From CAZOSF01 sp964582415 (GTDB lineage: Bacteria; Bacteroidota; Bacteroidia; Flavobacteriales; Flavobacteriaceae): a DNA stretch of 11,434 nucleotides. This document shows, piece by piece, positions 1 to 5,821 of this stretch (position 1 is its first letter; each line of letters starts with the position of its first letter). Location: NCBI GenBank assembly GCA_964582415.1, contig CAZOSF010000073.1:1-11434 (forward strand), in the 5' to 3' direction. Both the position numbers and the translations under genes were made by a program. The notes under the pieces are model-generated. The model saw only the letters and a list, made by a program, of their open reading frames with translations. It ran no database searches and had not been told where the DNA came from.

Positions 1-1261
1 ATCGAATGATAATGGCATGATTGAAATTTCCCTGAAAATCCATAAATCCGATAGCACCACCATAAAAGTCCCTATTGATAGGTTCGTATTGTTCTAAAAG
101 TTGCATTGCCTTGTGTTTTGGAGCCCCGCTTAGCGTACCCGCTGGAAAGGTGTCGGCTACTATTTGAAGGGTAGAAAGCCCCTTATGTACCTTAGCCGTT
201 ACCTTACTGACCAGATGAATGACATGGGAAAAAAACTGTACTTCCTTATAGGTATCCACCTTTACCTCACTGCCATGCCGACTCAGGTCATTTCGGGCTA
301 AGTCAACCAACATCACATGCTCGCTATTTTCTTTAGGATCTTCGGCCAGGGCTTTGGCCAAAGCTGCATCTTGTTCATCATTGCCAGTTCTTTTAAAGGT
401 GCCTGCGATTGGGTGGATTTCGGCCATTCCTTCTTTAACTATCAGCTGGGCTTCGGGAGAGCTTCCAAAAATTTTAAAACTTCCATAATCGAAATAAAAG
501 AGGTAAGGGGAGGGGTTAACACTGCGTAAGGCGCGATATACATTGAACTCATCCCCTGTAAATTGTTGTTGGAAGCGTTTGCTTGGGACAATCTGAAAAA
601 CATCGCCTCGGGCACAATGCTGTTTGCAGGTAGTCACGAGTTCTTTAAATTCGTCATCGGCCATCTCGGAATGCAGGGCACCTTTTTTCTGAAAAGGATA
701 TTCGGCAAAGGTCTTTGTATTTAGGAAGCGTTCAATTTCATCCAGATTGGATCCTGTTCCGAAACAATGGGCAAACAGATACGCCTCGTTGTTGAAATGG
801 TTGATTGCTATTATGTTTTGATAGACCGCATAATAAGCATCTGGAATGTTCAGATGGCCTTCTTTCTTCTGAAGCTGCAACTGCTCGAAATAACGAACCA
901 TATCGTAGGACATATATCCAAAGAGTCCTTTGTTGATGAATTTATAGGGGGTTCCGTCCTCTGTTTCAAAGGCGGTGCTAAAATTGTGCAGTTCCAAAGG
1001 AACATTCACCCCTTCGGTGATTTGTGTGTGTTCCACAGAACCATCCGGATAGGTTTTTACAATGCGGTTCTGTTTTACTTCAATGGAGGCAATTGGATTG
1101 CAGCATATAAAACTAAAACTGTTATCACTGGTGTGATAGTCGCTACTTTCCAACAAGAGGCTGTTTGGGTACTTATCCCGCAAACGAAGGTAGATGGAAA
1201 CCGGCGTTAGCGTATCTGCCAATAGCTTCTTTGAATAGGTGGTTAAGGTAAATTTCTTCAT
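1..1261 (-). CDS. trpE: Anthranilate synthase component I (TrpE), C-terminus cut off by the window edge
   Basis: This is the large subunit of anthranilate synthase, which converts chorismate to anthranilate in the first committed step of tryptophan synthesis, using ammonia supplied by a TrpG glutaminase. I translated 420 codons from the ATG at 1261-1259; the family usually has about 465 residues, so roughly 45 are missing. Chorismate-enzyme hallmarks appear in order: GDVFQIVPSKRF (219-230), SSPE (267-270), PIAGTFKR (284-291), EHVMLVDLARND (314-325), FPAGTLSGAPKHKAM (372-386) and YGGAIG (400-405). The LLESS motif (36-40) and NPSPY (249-253) correspond to the tryptophan feedback site known in the family, so feedback inhibition is likely. 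The closely related PabB is less likely given these motifs and the Trp-rich leader peptide upstream. trpG and the rest of the operon would lie to the left. No Shine-Dalgarno sequence precedes the start. Confidence 0.96.
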   Translation of the reverse strand, partial: MKKFTLTTYSKKLLADTLTPVSIYLRLRDKYPNSLLLESSDYHTSDNSFSFICCNPIASIEVKQNRIVKTYPDGSVEHTQITEGVNVPLELHNFSTAFETEDGTPYKFINKGLFGYMSYDMVRYFEQLQLQKKEGHLNIPDAYYAVYQNIIAINHFNNEAYLFAHCFGTGSNLDEIERFLNTKTFAEYPFQKKGALHSEMADDEFKELVTTCKQHCARGDVFQIVPSKRFQQQFTGDEFNVYRALRSVNPSPYLFYFDYGSFKIFGSSPEAQLIVKEGMAEIHPIAGTFKRTGNDEQDAALAKALAEDPKENSEHVMLVDLARNDLSRHGSEVKVDTYKEVQFFSHVIHLVSKVTAKVHKGLSTLQIVADTFPAGTLSGAPKHKAMQLLEQYEPINRDFYGGAIGFMDFQGNFNHAIIIR

Positions 1262-1271
1262 TGTACAAACT

Positions 1272-1302
1272 AAAAAAGCCTGTCGTGACTGACAGGCTTT
1301 TT
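1272..1302 (-). terminator. Intrinsic terminator of the trp attenuator
   Basis: On the minus strand GCCTGTC (1297-1291), a six-base loop AGTCAC, and GACAGGC (1284-1278) form a perfect GC-rich stem. A-T pairs extend it to 12 bp, and it runs into a six-T tract (1277-1272). It ends 10 bases before the trpE start codon and begins 23 bases after the leader-peptide stop, which is the position expected for an attenuator. Confidence 0.9.
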
Positions 1303-1337
1303 GTATTAGGTACATACAAGATGGTCTAGCTCACGAC
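1282..1337 (-). promoter_or_regulatory. Candidate antiterminator pairing of the trp leader RNA
   Basis: The segment GTCGTGA at 1337-1331, inside the last codons of the leader peptide, is the exact complement of TCACGAC at 1288-1282, which covers four loop bases and the first three bases of the terminator 3' arm. A small hairpin, TTGTAT (1319-1314) with ATACAA (1306-1301), could stack between them. A ribosome stalled at the Trp codons (1364-1356) would leave 1337-1331 free, while one reaching the stop at 1328-1326 would cover it. This fits termination when tryptophan is plentiful. The pairing is only 7 bp and opens only the top of the terminator, so it is the least certain part of the model. 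Confidence 0.55.
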
Positions 1338-1388
1338 TGTTGCTCGTAATTTATTCCACCACCAAGTATGTTGGTTTTTTAATTTCAT
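1326..1388 (-). CDS. trpL: trp operon leader peptide, 20 residues with three consecutive Trp
   Basis: The minus-strand reading frame runs from ATG at 1388-1386 to TAG at 1328-1326 and encodes MKLKNQHT, then WWW, then NKLRATVVS. Three adjacent TGG codons (1364-1356) in a 20-codon frame directly ahead of an intrinsic terminator and trpE are the hallmark of a tryptophan-sensing leader peptide. The product has no function of its own; its translation reports the supply of charged tRNA-Trp. The start lies only about 2 bases after the transcription start predicted from the promoter at 1394-1425, so the mRNA may be nearly leaderless. Its short length would exclude it from most automatic annotation. 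Confidence 0.88.
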   Translation of the reverse strand: MKLKNQHTWWWNKLRATVVS

Positions 1389-1393
1389 CGATT

Positions 1394-1425
1394 CAAATAT
1401 AGAAATGAAATTTTAAAATGACCAA
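1394..1425 (-). promoter_or_regulatory. Probable trp operon promoter (Bacteroidota type)
   Basis: The minus strand has TATATTTG at 1401-1394, an exact match to TAnnTTTG, and TTG at 1425-1423 with a 21-base spacer, within the 17-23 range accepted for this promoter class. It sits just after the stop of the upstream yceI-like gene, so trpE has its own promoter even though marR and yceI lie on the same strand. Confidence 0.72.
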
Positions 1426-1433
1426 CTATTGGA

Positions 1434-2000
1434 TTAAAAATTTAGGTTCACCTCCAATTCGAAGTTATCGTGGATGGTATTGTCTCCTAAATTATCGAAG
1501 AAGCTACCAGAACCATAACGAATACCGAATTTGGTACGATCGATTTTCAGTTTGGCATTGGCGCTGTTTCCAGCTTTAGTCAAAAGGAAACTAATCGGCT
1601 CGGTAATTCCTTTGATGGTAATTTCACCTGTAACTTCGTATTGGTTTCCTTTCTTGTTTGCTTTTTTAATCACAAGAGTGGAAGTTGGGAAGTTGTTACT
1701 TCCGAAGAAATCGTCGGAGTTCAAGTGTCCTTCTAGTTTTCCTTTCATTTCACCGGTTAGATCGGTAACTTCGATGGTTGTCATGTCCATCACAAACTGA
1801 CCCCCGATGATTTCATCACCGTCCATTAAAAGATGACCTTCTTTCAGTTCAATAGTTCCGTGGTGTTTGCCGGTGATTTTTTTACCTACCCAAGTCACGG
1901 TGCTGGATTTTACTTCCACTTTGTCGGTAGTTGGATTGGTAAAGGCGCTGCTTGCAGTGGCAATCGCCAAGATAAGTGCATTTTTTGTTGTCTTTTTCAT
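1434..2000 (-). CDS. YceI-family exported lipid-binding-like protein
   Basis: The 188-residue protein has a short basic N-terminus and a hydrophobic stretch ending near residue 21 (probable signal peptide), then a single YceI domain. Family features visible are WVGKKITGKHHGTIEL (37-52), GGQFVMDMTTIEV (66-78), HLNSDDFFGSNNFPTS (92-107), GEITIKGITEPISF (125-138) and the late DRTKFGIRYGSG (154-165). YceI proteins are lipocalin-like beta barrels that bind polyisoprenoid-type lipids; the ligand here is unknown. It lies 22 bases after the marR stop on the same strand, so the two are probably cotranscribed. No separate promoter is evident in that gap. Confidence 0.93.
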   Translation of the reverse strand: MKKTTKNALILAIATASSAFTNPTTDKVEVKSSTVTWVGKKITGKHHGTIELKEGHLLMDGDEIIGGQFVMDMTTIEVTDLTGEMKGKLEGHLNSDDFFGSNNFPTSTLVIKKANKKGNQYEVTGEITIKGITEPISFLLTKAGNSANAKLKIDRTKFGIRYGSGSFFDNLGDNTIHDNFELEVNLNF

Positions 2001-2022
2001 AGTGTGTGAATTTTAATTTAAG

Positions 2023-2475
2023 TTATTGTCTCAATTTGTCTAATAAGGCATTTAATTTTTCTATTTCAGCGGTGGATAAAACCTCCACAATATTTTTGTT
2101 GTTTTTTTCTACCAAAGGGTCCATGGTTTCCAACTTCTTCAGACCCTCTTCGGTAATAAAAACTTCAATTTTTCTTCTATTTTTTTCGCAAACCCTTCGA
2201 TCTACCAAGTTTTTTTGGATCAGTTTGTCAATAAGACGGGTAGTATTACTGCTTTTGTCGATCATTCTTTCCTGAATGGTGGAAAGGTTGGCAGGTTTCC
2301 CCTTTTGACCGCGAAGAATTCTAAGCACGTTGAATTGTTGTAAGGTCAGGTCATTGTCTTTCATGACCTTGGCACCAAATTCTTCCACATAGCGAGCGGT
2401 ATACATCAGATTTATCACTGTTTTGGCTCCTGGGCTTAGCGGACTACTATTTTTTATGGCTTGTTCTATCTTCAT
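2023..2475 (-). CDS. MarR-family transcriptional regulator
   Basis: This 150-residue winged helix-turn-helix protein matches the MarR fold in length and pattern: N-terminal dimerisation helix, LTLQQFNVLRILRGQKG (43-59), recognition region LSTIQERMIDKSSNTTRLID (64-83), wing VDRRVCEKNRRKIEVFIT (91-108), and C-terminal helices to residue 150. MarR proteins bind short palindromes as dimers and often repress their own operon. Two such palindromes lie at 2478-2504 across its promoter, so autoregulation is likely. The only cysteine is C96, in the wing. The effector cannot be read from sequence. It probably heads an operon with the yceI-like gene and is divergent from the TlpA-like gene. Confidence 0.94.
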   Translation of the reverse strand: MKIEQAIKNSSPLSPGAKTVINLMYTARYVEEFGAKVMKDNDLTLQQFNVLRILRGQKGKPANLSTIQERMIDKSSNTTRLIDKLIQKNLVDRRVCEKNRRKIEVFITEEGLKKLETMDPLVEKNNKNIVEVLSTAEIEKLNALLDKLRQ

Positions 2476-2477
2476 GT

Positions 2478-2504
2478 TTGTATGAACAATAATTGTATGT
2501 ACAA
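2478..2504. promoter_or_regulatory. Candidate paired MarR operator
   Basis: Two 12-base near-palindromes, TTGTATGAACAA (2478-2489) and TTGTATGTACAA (2493-2504), differ at one base and are spaced 15 bp start to start. The second is TTGTA-TG-TACAA, symmetric apart from its centre, and overlaps the -7 box of the marR promoter. The first lies between that box and the start codon. The position suits a repressor that blocks its own promoter. Confidence 0.6.
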
Positions 2505-2531
2505 ATGTATATAAAAATTTTCATTCAACAA
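2502..2531 (-). promoter_or_regulatory. Probable marR-yceI promoter
   Basis: The minus strand has TACATTTG at 2509-2502 (exact TAnnTTTG) and TTG at 2531-2529, separated by 19 bases, the typical spacing. The predicted transcription start is near 2498, giving a leader of about 23 bases before the marR ATG. Confidence 0.72.
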
Positions 2532-2626
2532 GCTCTTAACAAAATTTTATTATTGAAGCAGTTTGCATTTCCTAAGCAAAAGTTAAATCACTTCCCATCC
2601 TCATAGGCAATTCTTAGATTTAAAAT

Positions 2627-3181
2627 GTGAAAGTAGCGTACCTTTATTTATCGATTTTTGTATGGCTCATGAGTTGTGGACAGGGAAGTTCCAATCTGAA
2701 CGAATCCCATGAGAAGACCACAGGGCAGTCGAAAATCGATTCGGCAGAAATGGATCATTCGATTCCGTTGCTCTCGTTTGAGGATTTAGAAGACGGATAT
2801 ATCAATAGGAAAAGAGAAAATGTATTAGTGCTCAATTTTTGGGCAACTTGGTGTAAACCTTGTGTAAAGGAATTGCCAGCCTTTGAGCAGTTAGGGGCTG
2901 AATTTAAGGATAAGGGTGTGGAAGTCGTTTTGGTGAGCCTCGATTTTCCAGAGCATGTAGAAAAAGCCGTACTTCCTTTTATAGAAAAAAATAATCTGCA
3001 GAGTGAGGTGGTATTGCTGGAAGACCCCGATGCCAATACATGGATTCCGAAAGTGAGTAACCAATGGAGTGGCGCCATTCCCGCTACGCTCATTATTAGC
3101 GAAGGACAGCGCTACTTTTATGAGCAGTCCTTTACTTATGAAAGTTTAAAAAATCAAGTTCAACCACTACTAAATAAATAA
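2627..3181 (+). CDS. TlpA/ResA-type thiol-disulfide lipoprotein
   Basis: The 184-residue protein is a membrane-anchored thioredoxin-fold reductase or oxidoreductase facing the periplasm. A hydrophobic leader ends in the lipobox LMSC with C17 as the lipidated residue, followed by a polar linker of about 30 residues. The thioredoxin domain shows LVLNFWATWCKPC (67-79), with redox cysteines C76 and C79, and the cis-proline motif IPAT (P152). TlpA and ResA relatives reduce protein disulfides, often in cytochrome c maturation; the target here is unknown. The start is GTG: the in-frame codon two positions upstream is TAA, and starting at the later ATG (residue 15) would destroy the lipoprotein signal. 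The ATG at 2625 is out of frame and runs straight into TGA. Confidence 0.92.
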   Translation: MKVAYLYLSIFVWLMSCGQGSSNLNESHEKTTGQSKIDSAEMDHSIPLLSFEDLEDGYINRKRENVLVLNFWATWCKPCVKELPAFEQLGAEFKDKGVEVVLVSLDFPEHVEKAVLPFIEKNNLQSEVVLLEDPDANTWIPKVSNQWSGAIPATLIISEGQRYFYEQSFTYESLKNQVQPLLNK

Positions 3182-3183
3182 GT

Positions 3184-3804
3184 ATGAAAAAGATTCTTTA
3201 CGCAAGCCTTGTGCTTTTTGTGGGGTGGGCGACCCTGACCAGCTTTTTGAATGATTCTCCTTTGTCTGAGGGATATAAAGTGGGGGATACCGCTTCCGAT
3301 TTCAGTTTGAAAAATGTAGATGGTAAAATGGTTTCCCTCGCGGATTATAAAAACGCGAAGGGATTTATCGTCATTTTCACTTGTAATACCTGTCCGTATG
3401 CGGTTGCCAGTGAAGACCGAATCATTGCATTGGATAAAGAATTTAAAGGGAAAGGCTATCCAGTGATTGCCATAAATCCGAATAACCCCGAGGTGCAGCC
3501 GGCCGATACTTTTGAAAAGATGCAGGAGAAAGCCGCCGAAAAGGGATTCACATTCCCCTACTTATATGACGACTCCCATCAGATTTATGCGACATACGGC
3601 GCCAAGAAAACACCGCATGTTTATTTGCTGAACAAAGAACAGGGCAAATTGATTGTAAAATACATTGGTGCTATCGACGATAACGTAAGAAATGCCTCCG
3701 AAGTAAAGGAGCGGTTTCTTGCCAATGCCATTTATGAATTACTGGCCGGTAAAGAAATTACCGTTACCGAAACAAAAGCCATAGGGTGCGGTGTGAAGGT
3801 GTAA
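3184..3804 (+). CDS. Exported thioredoxin-fold (redoxin/AhpC-TSA-like) protein
   Basis: The 206-residue protein has an N-terminal hydrophobic segment (about 4-21) that could be a signal peptide or anchor, then a redoxin-type domain: GDTASDFSLKNVDGKMVSL (34-52), a CxxC site FTCNTCPYA (C67 and C70) and the cis-proline motif TPHVY (P144). A third cysteine, C202, lies in the C-terminal tail AIGCGVKV and may take part in a relay or bind a partner. CNTCPYA resembles Bacteroidota proteins annotated as thioredoxin-family or thiol peroxidase-like; the substrate is not known. It starts 2 bases after the stop of the TlpA-like gene, so the two are almost certainly one operon and probably translationally coupled. 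A strong terminator follows. Confidence 0.88.
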   Translation: MKKILYASLVLFVGWATLTSFLNDSPLSEGYKVGDTASDFSLKNVDGKMVSLADYKNAKGFIVIFTCNTCPYAVASEDRIIALDKEFKGKGYPVIAINPNNPEVQPADTFEKMQEKAAEKGFTFPYLYDDSHQIYATYGAKKTPHVYLLNKEQGKLIVKYIGAIDDNVRNASEVKERFLANAIYELLAGKEITVTETKAIGCGVKV

Positions 3805-3823
3805 AAGTTCAATCCATCTCTTC

Positions 3824-3857
3824 AACCCAAAATGTTTGCAACGTTTTGGGTTTTTTT
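3824..3857 (+). terminator. Intrinsic terminator after the thioredoxin pair
   Basis: AACCCAAAA (3824-3832) pairs with TTTTGGGTT (3844-3852), and four further inner pairs (one G-U) close a three-base loop. A T tract runs to 3857. It ends the two-gene thioredoxin operon 20 bases after its last stop codon. Confidence 0.88.
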
Positions 3858-3881
3858 ATGTCTTCAATGGGTGTATTTGAT

Positions 3882-3889
3882 TAATTTTG
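3882..3889 (+). promoter_or_regulatory. Possible promoter -7 box for the rhodanese pair
   Basis: TAATTTTG matches TAnnTTTG exactly and lies 17 bases before the preferred rhodanese start, just after the terminator. I see no TTG at the right distance for the -33 element, so support is partial. Confidence 0.5.
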
Positions 3890-3906
3890 CAGAAAATTTT
3901 ACCAAG

Positions 3907-4215
3907 ATGCAGGAACTTTCTCAAAAGGAATGGGCGAAACAAGTTGCCGACAATGAAGACGCAGTGGTGATTGATGTGCGGACCGACATGGAGTTGATGC
4001 AAGGAAAAATTCCGAATGCCATTCAGATGAATATCCAATATTCTTCCCAATTCATTGAAAAAGTAAAGCAATTGGATCCTTCAAAACACTACTATGTGTA
4101 TTGTCGTTCGGGAGCGCGTAGTGCCCAAGCATGTATGGTAATGAATGCCATGGGTTTGCCAAACACCTATAATTTACTCGGCGGAATACTTGATTGGCAA
4201 GGAGAACTTGTCTAA
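3907..4215 (+). CDS. Single-domain rhodanese, cytoplasmic
   Basis: From the ATG at 3907 the protein has 102 residues and forms one rhodanese domain: AVVIDVRTDMELMQGKIPNA (19-38), the active loop CRSGARS starting at catalytic C66, and LGGILDWQG (91-99) at the end. Single-domain rhodaneses carry sulfane sulfur as a cysteine persulfide; the acceptor here is unknown. An in-frame ATG at 3832 would add 25 residues, but it lies inside the upstream terminator and ahead of the -7 box, so I reject it. No signal peptide is present with the shorter start. It is followed 10 bases after its stop by a second rhodanese gene, probably cotranscribed. Confidence 0.92.
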   Translation: MQELSQKEWAKQVADNEDAVVIDVRTDMELMQGKIPNAIQMNIQYSSQFIEKVKQLDPSKHYYVYCRSGARSAQACMVMNAMGLPNTYNLLGGILDWQGELV

Positions 4216-4225
4216 TTTTATGTTC

Positions 4226-4618
4226 ATGAAAAAGTCGCTCACCATTCTGTCAATCTTCCTTCTGCTTGTAGGGTGTGATACCGGAGGGGGTGAGATTCAG
4301 ATGGTATCTCCAGAGCAAGTCTATGAAGCTGTATACGGAGGTGAAGAAAACGATATCCAGTTGGTGGATGTTCGTACTGAAGCCGAATATTCTGTCCGTC
4401 ACCTAAAAGATGCGCAAAACATTTGTGTAAGCAGCAAAGACTTTCAAGAAAAGGTCGTTGGTTTGGATAAAAACAAACCGGTTTATGTCTACTGTAAAGG
4501 TGGGGGTGAAAGCGCCCAAGCCGCTCAAATCTTAAAAGAAATGGGCTTTACTAAAGTATACGACCTACAAGGGGGTATCGACAATTGGGAAGAAAGCGGT
4601 TTGGAAACCGTCAACTAG
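4226..4618 (+). CDS. Rhodanese-domain lipoprotein
   Basis: The 130-residue protein starts with a lipoprotein signal, KKSLTILSIFLLLVGC, with C17 as the lipidation site, then a glycine-rich linker and one rhodanese domain: IQLVDVRTEAEYSVRHLKDA (44-63), an active loop CKGGGES starting at C90, and LQGGIDNWEESG (114-125). It should sit on the periplasmic or outer face, unlike the preceding rhodanese. The loop differs from the usual CRSGxRS: the sixth residue is Glu instead of Arg, which may change substrate choice or activity. An alternative start at 4220 adds only Met-Phe. It converges with the dienelactone hydrolase gene, whose stop lies 10 bases away. Confidence 0.9.
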   Translation: MKKSLTILSIFLLLVGCDTGGGEIQMVSPEQVYEAVYGGEENDIQLVDVRTEAEYSVRHLKDAQNICVSSKDFQEKVVGLDKNKPVYVYCKGGGESAQAAQILKEMGFTKVYDLQGGIDNWEESGLETVN

Positions 4619-4628
4619 CTTCCTGTTT

Positions 4629-5516
4629 TTATTTCAGATAGTTATTGAAAAAAGCCATGGTTCGCGACCAGGCCAACTGAGCTGCTGCCTCATCGTATCG
4701 AGGTGTGGTATTGTTATGGAATCCATGATTTACTCCAGGATACATATGCATTTCATAGGAGATGTTATTCGCTTTCAAGGCACTTTCATAGTCTGGCCAT
4801 CCTTCATTGACCCTTTTATCCAATTCGGCATAATGAATCAATAATGGGGCCTTGATTTTTGCGGTTTCTTCCGCCGAAGGCTGTCTGCCATAAAAGGGGA
4901 CAGCAGCCCCGAGGTCGGGAAGTCGAACTGCCATCATATTGGAAATCCAACCACCAAAGCAAAACCCTACCACTCCTACTTTTCCTGAGCAATCGGGATG
5001 CTGTCTAAGAAATTCAAAGGCAGCAATAAAATCTTCCAACATTTCGTTGGAATCCCGCTGTCGTTGTAAAGCTCTACCATCATCATCATTGCCTGGGTAT
5101 CCGCCCAGCGGACTCAATGCATCGGGAGCCAGGGAAATAAAACCATCTATAGCGGCCCTACGACCCACATCGGCGATGTAGGGATTCAGTCCACGATTTT
5201 CATGCACCACCACAATTCCGGGTAATTTACCAGAGGGATTCATCGGTTTGGCCAATTGGCCACTAATGGTTCCTCCTCCTTTTGGGGAGTCGTATTGTAT
5301 GGTTTTTACCTCTAGGCGAGGATCCTCTTCTGGAACCAAAATGGTGTTGAGGTAATCTGGTGAAATAAAACTTAAAAGGGAACTTACTGTAATACCCCCC
5401 ACCGCATAAAGTGAAAGCTTTTCGATAAATCGTCTTCGGTCGATTCGGTTATGAGCGTAATCATCGTACAAATCGAATACTTCCTGCTTGATTTCTTCCT
5501 TTTTGATTGGTTTCAT
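4629..5516 (-). CDS. YghX-like dienelactone hydrolase-family protein with a Tat-like leader
   Basis: The 295-residue protein is an alpha/beta hydrolase of the dienelactone hydrolase family, with a likely Cys-Asp-His triad: C186 in GFCFGG, D233 in ELDKRVNEG and H264 in GVNHGFHN. HENRGLNPYI (105-114), PGNDDDGR (141-148) and AVPFYGRQ (205-212) closely resemble the E. coli YghX family as I recall it, and the full-length architecture is the same. The N-terminus carries DRRRFIEKL (26-34) ahead of a hydrophobic segment (35-52), like a twin-arginine signal or anchor, so it may act at the membrane or in the periplasm. Real substrates of this branch are unknown; hydrolysis of an ester or lactone is inferred. 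It appears to be a single-gene unit. Confidence 0.92.
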   Translation of the reverse strand: MKPIKKEEIKQEVFDLYDDYAHNRIDRRRFIEKLSLYAVGGITVSSLLSFISPDYLNTILVPEEDPRLEVKTIQYDSPKGGGTISGQLAKPMNPSGKLPGIVVVHENRGLNPYIADVGRRAAIDGFISLAPDALSPLGGYPGNDDDGRALQRQRDSNEMLEDFIAAFEFLRQHPDCSGKVGVVGFCFGGWISNMMAVRLPDLGAAVPFYGRQPSAEETAKIKAPLLIHYAELDKRVNEGWPDYESALKANNISYEMHMYPGVNHGFHNNTTPRYDEAAAQLAWSRTMAFFNNYLK

Positions 5517-5530
5517 TCTTTCGGTTTTCT

Positions 5531-5538
5531 GAAAGATA
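5531..5538 (-). promoter_or_regulatory. Weak candidate -7 box for the dienelactone hydrolase gene
   Basis: The minus strand reads TATCTTTC, seven of eight bases of TAnnTTTG, 14 bases before the ATG. No convincing -33 TTG is present, so this is tentative. Confidence 0.3.
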
Positions 5539-5553
5539 CGAAAAGAAGTGATA

Positions 5554-5574
5554 GTTGAAAGTTGAAAGTTGAAG
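5554..5574 (+). repeat. Heptamer tandem repeat, three units
   Basis: GTTGAAA, GTTGAAA and GTTGAAG follow one another without spacing. This low-complexity run lies upstream of the dienelactone hydrolase gene and could vary in copy number by slippage. Confidence 0.8.
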
Positions 5575-5600
5575 GTTACGGGAGGTGAGTAACAATGTCA

Positions 5601-5644
5601 GGTCGAGCCTCTCGACTGCGCTCGAGACAGGCTCAGTCGAGACC
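5601..5644. repeat. Palindromic, possibly dispersed (REP-like) element
   Basis: GAGCC (5605-5609) pairs with GGCTC (5630-5634), and TCTCGA (5610-5615) pairs with TCGAGA (5622-5627), giving an 11-bp stem with a two-base bulge and a six-base loop. The unit is bounded by GGTC and GACC and is far richer in CpG and GC than its surroundings. Similar TCGA-rich palindromes recur in flavobacterial intergenic DNA, but I cannot count copies from one window. Confidence 0.5.
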
Positions 5645-5821
5645 TATTCTAACAATTTTCCCCTGTTACCGCGCGAATCCTGCGCTTGGGATTACTTCTT
5701 CCTCTTTTAATCTTCGACGAAGCCGGTCATTTGTCTTTTGTCCTTACGTCACTTATCCACAAGTGGGAGATCACCTTCGGTTTTCTCCAATGGTTCCCTT
5801 GTTGCAAATGAGAAATCAATT

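Noticed and set aside
767..1210. Plus-strand frame of 147 codons
   Set aside because: It is antisense to trpE, whose minus-strand translation shows every expected family motif.
3832..3906. N-terminal extension of the first rhodanese from an upstream ATG
   Set aside because: The extra 25 codons start inside the stem of a strong terminator and precede the -7 box; the domain begins cleanly at 3907.
5753..5761. TTATCCACA, a perfect match to the E. coli DnaA box
   Set aside because: It is a single copy with no cluster, no AT-rich unwinding element and no dnaA or dnaN nearby, so it does not support an origin.
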